Positions 30,540-39,660 of a stretch of 64,000 nucleotides of DNA are shown here, in pieces. The DNA lies in contig NC_090034.1 in assembly GCF_037176765.1 (NCBI RefSeq), forward strand, positions 91,872,500 to 91,936,499. The letters run 5' to 3'. Each line of letters starts with the position of its first letter. The first letter of the stretch is position 1. This DNA is from Anolis sagrei (taxonomy: Eukaryota; Chordata; Lepidosauria; Squamata; Anolidae). The translations under genes and the position numbers were made by a program. The notes beneath the pieces were generated by a model. The model made no database searches, had not been told where the DNA came from, and was given only the letters and a program-made list of their open reading frames with translations.

Positions 30540-31144
30540 TTTTGAGGGAAGGGGAGGGTGCATCCCCAATACAGTAGGTCCCAGTGGCTTTTTAGTCATC
30601 ATTCTGCTAAAATAACACCATTGCTTAGCTTGGCAAATGGCCAATGCAGTTCACACTCATATAACTCAATGGTAGGATGCTACCAAAATATCTCATTTTC
30701 CACCTTGTCACACTCACTGCCGGAATCAGCCAGTATCGTTGCGAATCGTGACAGTTCTGACGGTGCCCACCCAGAGAGCTTGAGGACGTATAGCCCCGCG
30801 TCCTGCACCATCCCGGCTTCCCCTATCTCATCATATGGAAGGAAGCCTGTTTAAACTGGCTCACCCCATCTTTCCCAATAGAAGCAAGGGGAGTCTCCCA
30901 TGGTTTACCAGCCACAGTGGTGGGATTTTTTCCCCCTCAGTTCGTCCATGGAGCCGCCCCAAAAGTACTTTTCTGAAGTATGATGGGAGCTGGCATGCTC
31001 TGTGGCGAAAGGATAAAAACTGAATATTGTACCGTGTGAAGCGGTCCTTCACCTACGTTTTGTGCCTGATCCTATTTTAAAGGATTAAGGTGTTTATTCT
31101 GTTTGTCTTTAATATAAGCTGTACCGTGAAAATTGCAGCATTTC
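30540..31144. other. Intergenic stretch, moderately CpG-bearing, unassigned
   Basis: Short open frames exist (for example 30558-30854), but no motif or splice signal supports a gene. CpGs cluster at 30720-30815 (CAGTATCGTTGCGAATCGTG). An old repeat or a regulatory element is possible. Confidence 0.3.
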
Positions 31145-31152
31145 TTCTAAGC

Positions 31153-31268
31153 CAGTGGTTCTCAACCGGTGGGTCCCCAGGTTGGCCTACAACTCCCAGA
31201 AATCCCAGCCAGGACTTCTTGTAGTTGAAGGCTAAAACATCTGGCGACCTACAGCTTGGGAACCACTG
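31153..31268. mobile_element. hAT MITE, 116 bp, perfect target duplication
   Basis: CAGTGGTTCTCAACC and GGGAACCACTG ends, flanked by TTCTAAGC on both sides (31145-31152, 31269-31276). The inner arms CTACAACTCCCAGAA and TTCTTGTAGTTGAAGG pair imperfectly. Confidence 0.9.
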
Positions 31269-31661
31269 TTCTAAGCTTTTGCTTTTGCCGTTGATACAGA
31301 TATTGATGTTGGTGTTAGACAGATGTTAATTGACATTTGCAGCATTCTCCTTGATTGGGAAGTTCAGAGGGCAAAGCTGCGTATATATCAATCACATGAT
31401 GCCAAAGCACCGAGAATGTCCTATTTCAGAGTGGAGAGGTGTCACATATTTGGACACTTCACACAAAACAAAATTGAAAGCTAAGGGATGCACAGGAAGA
31501 TTCTAGTTTCTACTTTAGCTTCAACTTTGAGTTTTATTTTGCATAAGAAATATTTTGAAAGGTGTTTCCTCCATCGGTACCACTTTGGGGATTTCACTTG
31601 GCAACAAACGCATGTGCCAGTCACTTGTAAGATGCTAATTTGTGTTGCTGACAATCTAGAT

Positions 31662-31810
31662 CAGGTGTGGGCAAACTTGGGCCCTCCAGGTGTTTTGGAC
31701 TCCAACTCCCACAATTCTGAACAGCCTCAGGCCCTTTCCTTTTCTCCCTGTTCAGAATTGTGGGAGTTGGAGTCCAAAATACCTGGAGGGCCCAAGTTTG
31801 TCCATACCTG
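31662..31810. mobile_element. Palindromic hAT MITE, 149 bp
   Basis: CAGGTGTGGGCAAACTTGGG pairs with the right end CCCAAGTTTGTCCATACCTG. The arms form a nearly perfect hairpin about 70 bp long. Target duplication ATCTAGAT/ATCCAGAT (31654-31661, 31811-31818). Confidence 0.92.
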
Positions 31811-31829
31811 ATCCAGATAGTTAGCCTTA

Positions 31830-32230
31830 GCAGCTATTGAACTGGTGGGCACAATGCAGACACTATAAAAAACCCGGAGAACCCCACATGTCTTCATGTT
31901 GTATACCCGAGGTGCCTTGAAGATAAATACTTGTGTTGGGATTTGCACTTTGAAGTTATGTAGTTCAACAACCCTAATTTCTTTGGGCTTAACTTTTATT
32001 CCTTTCACACCATAAATATAAAGATGTCATGGTTATATTTAAATACATGATGTTTTCTTGTTTGTTATTGGCAATAAAGGTGGCACTGCTTAAGCGGTCA
32101 GCCACTTCTTGGACAACACTGCGTGGCTGCCTTTTTCTTGGAGTGCTTGCTTTTCTTTTTATTGGCACCGAGTAACAAAGATAATAGATATAATTATGGA
32201 AAAACTATTCAAGAGAGATACTGACAAGCT
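31830..32230. other. Intergenic stretch, nothing recognised
   Basis: No gene, RNA or known repeat supported. Short AT-rich and T-rich tracts only. Confidence 0.35.
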
Positions 32231-32234
32231 AAAA

Positions 32235-32650
32235 TGTGTCCGGGGGGGGGGGGGGTGACTAAAATGATCAAGGGTCTGGAGAACAAACCCTATGAACAGC
32301 GGCTTAAAGAGCTGGGCACGTTTCGCCTGAAGAAGAGAAGGCTGAGAGGAAGTCACAGGGAGGAGGGAGCAAGCTTGTTTTCTGCTTCCCTGGAGATTAG
32401 GACACAGAACAATGGCTTCAAACTACAAGAAAGGAGATTCCACCTGAACATTAGGAAGAACTTCCTGACTGTGAGAGCCATTCAGCAGTGGAACTCTCTG
32501 CCCCAGAGTGTGGTAGAGGTTCCTTTGGAAGCTTTTAATCAGAGGCTGGATGGCCATCTGTCAGGGGTGCTTTGAATGCAATATTCCTGCTTCTTGGCAG
32601 GGGGTTGGACTGGATGACCCATGAGGTCTCTTCCAATTCTATGATTCTAA
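32235..32650 (+). mobile_element. CR1 LINE 3' end
   Basis: GTGACTAAAATGATCAAGGG, GAACAGCGGCTTAAAGAGCT, AGGAAGAACTTCCTGACTGT and GGGGGTTGGACTGGATGACC form the CR1 ORF2 C-terminus (LFSASLEIRTQNNGFKLQER, QQWNSLPQSV) and the 3' UTR with terminal ATTCTATGATTCTAA. Confidence 0.9.
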
Positions 32651-32671
32651 GATCTATTCTCTTAAGTCACT

Positions 32672-33490
32672 TGATGCTTATTTTTTTATTTACAGAACTT
32701 ATACGCCACCCTTCTCAACTCCAGGGCGGGATTCAAGGTGGCTTACAAACAATGGCAATAATTCAATGCCAGATTCCAACAATAACAGTAAAACATAATA
32801 TTAAAACTGTCAAAACATATACAAATAAATTATAAATAATCTTTCAAATGATTCAAACATATCAAAGGTCTAGCACCAACTGAGCTTTGTAAACATTAAA
32901 CCGATTGCTTTGTCATCATAGGTCATTTTAATTCAGAAGGCTTGCTTGAATAGCCAGGTCTTAAAGAGTTTCCCTGAAGCTTAAGAGTAAGGGGTGCTGT
33001 TCTGATGACACTGGAGAGGGAGTTTCACAGCAACGGGGCCACCACTGAGAAGGCCCTGCCTTTCGTCCCTGCCAACCGTGCCTGTGATGGAGGCGGGACC
33101 GAGAGCAGGGTCTCCCCAGAAGATCTTAACAATTGCACTGGGTCATAAAGGGAGATAGGTTCAGACAGGTATGCTGGACTGGAACCGTTGCAGTGGTTCT
33201 CAATATGTGGGTCCCCAGATGTTTTGGCCTTCAACTCCCAGAAATCCTAATACCTGGTAAACTAGCTGGGATTTCTGGGAATGGTAGGAAACACTTTGGG
33301 GACACACAGATTGAAAACCATTAGTTTAGGGATTGATAGGCTGAGGCCAGCACTTTGAATTGTGCCCAGAAGCAAATTGGCAGCCAGTGAAGTTGACGTA
33401 ACGGGTGTTGTACGTTCCCTGAACGCCGCTCCGGTTAATAATAATCTGGCTACTTGAAGCTTCTGAACAATCTTCAGAGGCAACCCCATG
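32672..33490 (-). mobile_element. L2 LINE 3' end, minus strand, with nested MITE
   Basis: On the minus strand the C-terminus reads FSVVAPLL, LLRSSGETLLSVPP and PAYLSEPISLYDP. The 3' UTR faces left (GGTGGCTTACAAACAATGGC). A hAT MITE at about 33188-33322 (AGTGGTTCTCAATATGTGGG ... ATTGAAAACCATTA) interrupts it, and the L2 text resumes after it. The 5' end is cut at about 33490. Confidence 0.85.
33188..33323. mobile_element. hAT MITE nested in L2
   Basis: Ends AGTGGTTCTCAATATGTGGG and ACACAGATTGAAAACCATT. The inner hairpin is TTCAACTCCCAGAAATC / GATTTCTGGGAATGG. Same family as 31153 and 39261. Confidence 0.75.
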
Positions 33491-33713
33491 TTTTTCCTTT
33501 AACACATTGAAGCCTAACAAAGAAAAATTACATTGTGATTGAATGTGTTTTGTATTTCAGTGTCATACAGCTGGTGAAACAGCTGATGTGCATGTTTTCC
33601 TGTTCTCACGTGGATCCGTTTGCCCACAAAGAGAGTTGCAAACATGATACGGTGTTGGCTCTGGGATGTTTTGTTGTCTTTGTTCCCATATGACACGAGG
33701 GGTGAATCTATAG

Positions 33714-33845
33714 CAGGCATGGGCAAACAGCCCTCCAGGTGTTTTGGACTTCAACTCCCACAATTTCTAACAGCCGGTAAGCTGGCTGGAATTTCTGGGA
33801 GTTGAAGCCCCAAACACCTGGGTGATCAAAGTTTGCCCATGCCTG
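33714..33845. mobile_element. Palindromic hAT MITE, 132 bp
   Basis: CAGGCATGGGCAAAC on the left and GTTTGCCCATGCCTG on the right (one base off). Arms TTGGACTTCAACTCCCACAA / TTTCTGGGAGTTGAAGCCCC. The flanks ATCTATAG/GTCTACAC are a weak 8-bp match. Confidence 0.85.
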
Positions 33846-33846
33846 G

Positions 33847-33960
33847 TCTACACTGTAGAATTAATGCAGTTCAACGCCACTTTAACTGCCATGGTTCAAT
33901 GCTATGGAATCATGGGAAATGTAGTTTGCTGAGGCAGCAAAACTCTGGTAGAGAAACTAG
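33847..33960. mobile_element. MITE of the 'TCTACACTGTAGAATTAATG' family, left half
   Basis: TCTACACTGTAGAATTAATG, GCCACTTTAACTGCCATGGT and GCTATGGAATCATGGGAAAT. The same family at full length lies at 48557-48775 and is the source of the tandem arrays at 21.0-21.8 kb. Confidence 0.75.
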
Positions 33961-34013
33961 TGTTAAAAGGTATTCTACAGGGTAGATACAATTTTGTGGA
34001 GAGAAAAAGCAGA

Positions 34014-34016
<3 letters not shown>

Positions 34017-34049
<33 letters not shown>

Positions 34050-34072
34050 CAATAACAACAACAACAATAATA
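34017..34072. repeat. (AAT)n(AAC)n microsatellite
   Basis: An ATAATAATAA run passing into CAACAACAATAA. Confidence 0.9.
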
Positions 34073-34423
34073 TACAAAGACTGGAACAAGCCAGTAAAGA
34101 TGGTCCCAGTGGTGATCAGTACACTGGGTGCAGTGCCCAAAGACCTTGGACAGCACTTAAAAACAATTGGCACTGACAAAATCACCATTTGTCAGCTGCA
34201 AAAGGCCACTCTACTCAGATCTGCACACATTATTTGCTGATACATCACATTGTCATAGAAACTTGGGAAGTATCCTATGTGTGATCCAATGCAAAAGCCA
34301 GTATAGTGATCTTGTTTGCTGTGTACTACTCTTGTGTATCTAATAACAACAACAAACAAACAACAGTAATAGATGCACCCTTGGTTAAATCAAAATCTCT
34401 ATTTGGAATCTATGTCTTGTCTT

Positions 34424-34506
34424 AGGCTGGATCTACACTGCTATATAATCCAGTTTAAAGTAAATAATCTGGATTTTTAAATATGGCAGTGTAGATGGGG
34501 TCTTAG
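34424..34506. mobile_element. Small palindromic MITE, about 80 bp
   Basis: GGCTGGATCTACACTGCTAT pairs with ATGGCAGTGTAGATGGGGTC. Inner arms AATCCAGTTTAAA/ATCTGGATTTTTAAA. Confidence 0.75.
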
Positions 34507-34753
34507 GGATTTTTGTGTGTCAGGAGCAACTTCAGAAACTGCAAGTCGCTTCTGGTGTGAGAAAATTGGCCGTCTGCAAAGACTGCCTAGGCTATGGGAT
34601 GCCCTGATGTTTGACGTTTTTACCATCCTTATGGGAGGTTTCTCTCATGTCCTGGCATGGTGTGCTGGAGCTGACAGAGGGAGCTCAACCTGCTCTCAGT
34701 CAGCAGTCCAGCCGGCACATGGGGTTTAACCCATTGCGGTAGTGGGGGCTCCT
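34507..34753 (-). mobile_element. tRNA-derived SINE (second family), minus strand
   Basis: The tail at the left (GTCAGGAGCAACTTCAGAAA), body TTACCATCCTTATGGGAGGT and head AACCCATTGCGGTAGTGGGG. The box B region has a deletion (CTCTCAGTCAGCAGTCC). Confidence 0.85.
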
Positions 34754-34759
34754 AGATAG

Positions 34760-37740
34760 GCAATGAATTCCTAGAAAGTGATCCCATGAAACACTGTGTA
34801 TTGGTGACCTCCTGTGGCTGAATTGAGCTCTGCTCATTTGTTGTAAACACAGATATTTAAAGTGCATTGCACAATATACTGCTCAAGTATGTTCCCCAAT
34901 TTATAACAAAGGTTTAAGCTGCCATCTGACAAATATTAGTTGGAAAAAAATGTCAACAATTCCAAGCAAGAATCACAAAAAATTAAAAAGAGTCAGAAGT
35001 AGCATAAATTGATAAACGTTGGTGAATGAAAAACATTAGGAACATTATTAAAAATATATTTTGTTTGCTATGGAAAAGTCACACTGTAGATTCTCCAATA
35101 CATAAGTTTGTCCATTGGGACGGTCTGCAAAATTTCACCCCTGGTTTCCAGAGTCATCCAAGTACATCCAGATACACGGGAAAACCCTCCTCTGAATAAA
35201 TACAGTTGGGCGTCCCCTGAGTGACATTCCTTGTAAACGTCTAATCTATCCAACCCCAAAGCATTGCTTTTTATGCAATGATTTGACACAGAAAAAAATA
35301 TCATAGACTAGGCAGGTATCTCAATAAAATGTGAACACATAGACTAGGCAGGTATCTACTTGTAATATTTTTGTCACTTTACCTGTTCTTGTTCTTTGGA
35401 AGCAGAATTTAGATATTTGGGGCCTCAAGGAAAAGATCATCGTGGTGGGGCCACAGTTTTTTTTTATTGAGTCAGCGCAAAATGCCCCATGGCAGCTACA
35501 CTCTTGATTCCCAAGCATCATGGTGAGCTGGGGCTGATGGGAGTTGTAGTCCCAAGAGATGCGGAGGTTGCCAGCTCTGGTGTTCCTAACAATGCAGCAA
35601 TGCAAGGCAGCAGCTCAAATCCCCTTTCTGGATGAGTCGACTGATCTCTAAGCAAGTCAATTGACTAATATAGGGTTTCGTTGTCAGTGGGTGCCTTTAT
35701 GGAAGCCTGGCTGCCCCCATGATTGGAGAGTCAGCAGTTTTCATTGCCTCCAGAGAATGCTCTGCTGTCGGTGCATATTTGCCTGTTGGAAGCAACCACA
35801 CTGCTGTGTTTCGCGCAAACCTCACCTTCTGTTTTCAGTCAGGCATAGAGACCTTTGAACGTACCCAGCAACAGATGCCATAATTGGAGGGGCTTGGAAA
35901 CACTTTGTGGGGAGTCCAGAACACAAAGACAAGAGTGGAAACAGGTGACTCCCAGGGTGTCCAGGTAGGACTATCACCAGTTGGAGATGTGTTTTGGACA
36001 GCAGCTGAAGAAACGACAAGGGGTGGGGATAGATGGGATTGTTGGAAATACAATGTGCTTTGAATAAATGTTGTACATAGCTATATAGGCAGTCCCCAAG
36101 TTACAAACAAGATAGGTTCTGTAGGTTTGTTTTTAAATTGAACTAGTTTGTAAGTCAGAACAGGGTCAAGCCACACTTGAAACATTGGCATGGATGAAAG
36201 CTTTAAAAAATGGCTGCATATTAGGCTTGATCCATTTCAGTGTCCTGGATTCCAATGGGGGTCCTGGTTGGTTTTTAAGGAACCTCCTGAATTCAGAAGG
36301 ACAGAAATCCATTTTGGATCTGGGAAGTCAAAAGATTAGTTTTCTATCCGACCCATTGGTGATAATGAGGGGAGGGGACTTCCCACAGGCTCAGCATCCC
36401 ATCATTTTAGGCATTGTTGTCCTTATATCCTTCATTAAGACCTGGATTAAAAGCACTGAAGTTAAGATACCAGTCTTTCTGCGATCCTTTCCCTTTTGTC
36501 TGTAGAGGAGACCAGGTTTAATGCTTTGTTAAAGCTGTTTCTACTCTACAAGAGACAAGGTGCTGCAGGTGATTTCCCAAGGCATTTTAAGGAGGTTTCT
36601 TATTTCCCAAGGAAGGAAGAGGGATCGACCTGGAGGTATCTTAACTTGGGCTTTCTTTAAAAAGCCCTCTCTTTGGAAATGCTGGAGTGGTGCCTTTTCC
36701 CCCTTCACACTTTCCTTCTAGCAGCTGCCTCCCTCCCCGCACTCCATGTATAACCAAAAGCAGCCGGTTTTCGACAGCCACTGTTCTGTTGTGACTGGTA
36801 AAAGAATGGCAGCGAAGCCCATGCCATTACAGGCTTCCAAACTAACTTGTTGGGAATCAGGAGCTGTTAGGTTCAAAAATAACCTTCTCTGGGGGTGATT
36901 CCACAAAAATATAGCAGAGTGCCCGATGCACAGTTCATAAGCAACAGAAACTTACGAGCAAGGATTGGCTTCCATTCGACAGGATGGAACAGGATTGCAG
37001 ATCCACAACTTCATAGGATCAAAAATAATATGTTTATTAAAGATAAAAGAAATCCATTCTTGATAGGAAAGTTTCTTGAAGCTAACTAGCTTCACGAATC
37101 CCCCTCACTCTAATCTATCCAGTTTAACTGCTCATTGAGAACTGGAGACTTGTGCAGTCAGGGATGAAAGCCAAAACAACTGAACAAGCCAAAGGTAAAC
37201 ATCCATAATGAATCTGTGCCCAAGCCTACTGCAAATACATCTTCAAGCAGACCCTGACCATTTTATTTCCTCTCTGTTATCAGATAATTTTATTTCAGAA
37301 TGGTATTCTTTGATTCTCAGTAAGATTGAAGCAATTGCCAGTCTTTGGACACACTCTTAATGCTAACAAATATGGAAGCCTGCAAGTCAGTCAAGAGCAT
37401 TTTGGATCTTGACATTCATAATCTGACTTTTGCAGAAAAGACAACTTATTCCTCTACCACATCATTAATTCCATGCAACATAGAATAGATAAGCTTTTGC
37501 TACCACAAGGAAGGGTTAAGACCCATGTAGTATTTGTTTTTCTGTATGTGCCCCTGTTCAGAAGATTGAACCTCACTTCTTGTTCCTGTGATAATTGGAT
37601 TTTGAAAAATGTGGCTTGTTGTGAAAACAAGGATTAGAGAGAAAGCTTCAGTGGGGACACCTTTTCTCTATGATAACTCTTTCAGAAATGAACGTCTTTT
37701 CCCCAAGAGCCAGTATGTTATAGTCATTTGAGTGTCAGAC
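34760..37740. other. Intergenic region between the C19orf84-like gene and LIM2, mostly unassigned
   Basis: No exon is supported. A short direct repeat CATAGACTAGGCAGGTATCT occurs at about 35303 and 35338. A mariner/Tigger-like terminal fragment lies at about 36088-36185 (GGCAGTCCCCAAGTTACAAA, TAGGTTCTGTAGGTTTG), with a related fragment at 56.28 kb. A non-coding first exon and the promoter of LIM2 are expected somewhere upstream of 39.47 kb but could not be placed. Confidence 0.4.
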
Positions 37741-37742
37741 TA

Positions 37743-37812
37743 AAGGCTGGATTTACAGTACCAAGTGATGCAGTTTGAATGGCATTATTTGGAAGTGTAG
37801 ATTCAGGCTAAG
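37743..37812. mobile_element. Small palindromic MITE
   Basis: AGGCTGGATTTACAGTACC ... GGAAGTGTAGATTCAGGCTA, same type as 34424. Confidence 0.55.
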
Positions 37813-38032
37813 ACTTTAGGAAACCAGGGTTGAAATCATGGAATCATGCATGGAAAAGAAAGGGGGTGGGGGACATTTGGCCTTCCAGTTGTTTGGCCTT
37901 TGGACTGCATCTCTTGTAAGAGTAAGCAATGGTGAGGAACATAAGGAGCAGCCTTACATTGAGTCAAGCCATCAATCTATCCAGCCCAGTAATGCAAATT
38001 CTGACTGGTAGCATTGTCTCTACAATACCTGT

Positions 38033-38362
38033 CAGGCCCGTAGCCAGGATTTCGTTTCGGGGGGGGGGGGGGGCTGAATTTTTTTTCAGGGGGGGTTTCG
38101 GGGGGGCTGAGTTTCGGGGGGGGGGGGCTGAGTCTGAGTGAAAGAGGGTCTAGCCTAGCAAACCTTTTGTATCATTACCCCAATACCCCCATGCATATGG
38201 GATATATTGAGCATGGTGATCAGATCATGATAGGAATAAACATAACAGTTTAAATAATGCACCAGTAAGGCCTTTTCGCGAACCACCATGAAAATTTTGG
38301 GGGGGGGGGGGCTGAAGCCCTCCGAGGCCCCCCCCCCCCCCCCCCCCCCGGCTACATGCCTG
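38033..38362 (+). mobile_element. G-rich hAT MITE, 330 bp
   Basis: Ends CAGGCCCGTAGCCAGGATTT and GGCTACATGCCTG. Target duplication ATACCTGT/GTACCTGT (38025-38032, 38363-38370). The interior has several G runs of 9-12 bases and a long C run of about 22 bases near the right end. The copy at 53473-53777 is its near reverse complement (shared CATTACCCCAATA and CCTTTTCGCGAACCACCA). Confidence 0.9.
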
Positions 38363-38832
38363 GTACCTGTAGTATTTTGGTATTCCTGGTTAGTCTCCTA
38401 TCCAAGTGCAGTAGCCTTTGTTTTCTTCTGAATGACATAATGACAGAGAGAGGAACAAGGAGAGAAACAAACCTTTGTCTGAGGTGAGTCTCGTGTCAAA
38501 ACAACTGCCTTTGTTTTCTTCTGAAATCAGATGAGATTATGTGTCTTCCGGGTAGTTTGCTAGTTGCAATGATAAGAAATGATGGAAATTGGAATACTTG
38601 GAGAGCCCACAGTCCCCATCATGTATCCAAAGCCAAAATGAAACATATAGAACTAAACGGTTCTGAGCATTACTCTAAAAATACAGGACTGGACCCTTGT
38701 AGTTCAGAGAACTGGTAGGATGGTTACTTCCCTACGTTCAAGGGGACTTCACGAAGGATGGGTTGAATTAATTGTCTGGGACAGTTTGACGGGACTTTAA
38801 GTTGCAGTGGCAGTATAACGCTGGAGAGAACT

Positions 38833-38884
38833 GGGTTGTTTTAGGTTTTTTCGGGCTATATGGCCATGGTCTCGAGGCATTCTC
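38833..38884. mobile_element. Fold-back repeat, short copy with 12-bp target duplication
   Basis: GGGTTGTTTTAGGTTTTTTC ... TCTCGAGGCATTCTC, flanked by CTGGAGAGAACT (38821-38832) and CTGGAGGGAACT (38885-38896). Confidence 0.8.
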
Positions 38885-39260
38885 CTGGAGGGAACTGTTG
38901 GCTTACCTTCCTTTGTAGATATCTCAGAAGGTTTAGTGCAACAAAACTACTTAAATCTGATTTTCCTCCCCGGCTCTCTGGTTCCACTGTCTGGTTCCCT
39001 ATCTCGTATACACAAAAGGAGAAGGCAGGAGGTCAAAAATAAGACACAATGAATCAGTTCATCTCTTCTGTCTAAGAGGAAATTCGATGCCAGACTGAAT
39101 CATTTTGAAATCTTAGTTCAAAGGCACTCTACTTTGTCTTTGCCCCCCCCTCCCCCAAATAGTATTACAAGCAGTAGTGAGCAAAGTGTGGCCTGTAGGC
39201 CATTTGTATGTCCTAGGGCTGCATTTTTAATCTCCAGAGGCACCACCAAGCTCTCTAGAG

Positions 39261-39384
39261 CAGAGGTTCTCAACCTGTGGGTCCCCAGTTGTTTTTGGCT
39301 TACAACTCCCAGAAATCCTAGCTGTTAGGATTTTTGGGAGTTGAAGGCCAAAACATCTGGGGACCCACAGGTTGAGCACCAGTG
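39261..39384. mobile_element. hAT MITE, 124 bp
   Basis: CAGAGGTTCTCAACCTGTGG and CCACAGGTTGAGCACCAGTG pair as terminal repeats. Inner arms TTACAACTCCCAGAAATCCT / AGGATTTTTGGGAGTTGAAG. Flanked by CTCTAGAG and CTTTAAGG, a weak duplication. Lies about 100 bp upstream of the LIM2 coding exon. Confidence 0.85.
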
Positions 39385-39485
39385 CTTTAAGGAAAACTAA
39401 AATAGCAACCCTGTCAATTTTCTTGCTCCCACCTTTCCACTAACCCTTGCATCTCTTCTATTGCTTCTCCAGAATTAAGGCAGGG

Positions 39486-39660
39486 ATGTACAGCTTCATG
39501 GGTGGAGGCTTACTCTGTGCCTCTGTGGGGAACGTCCTCCTGGTGGTGTCTACAGTGACCGACTATTGGATGCAGTACCGGTTCGCTGGCACCTTTGCTC
39601 ACCAGGGGCTCTGGAGGTACTGCTTCCCTGGCAAATGCTACATGCAGATGGAGAGGATCG
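39486..39660 (+). CDS. LIM2: LIM2 coding exon 1 (TM1 and first extracellular loop)
   Basis: 175 coding nt. ATG at 39486-39488, donor ATCG|GTAAGA. Carries MYSFMGGGLLCASVGN, TDYWMQYR and the loop cysteines of GLWRYC and KCYM. Confidence 0.95.
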
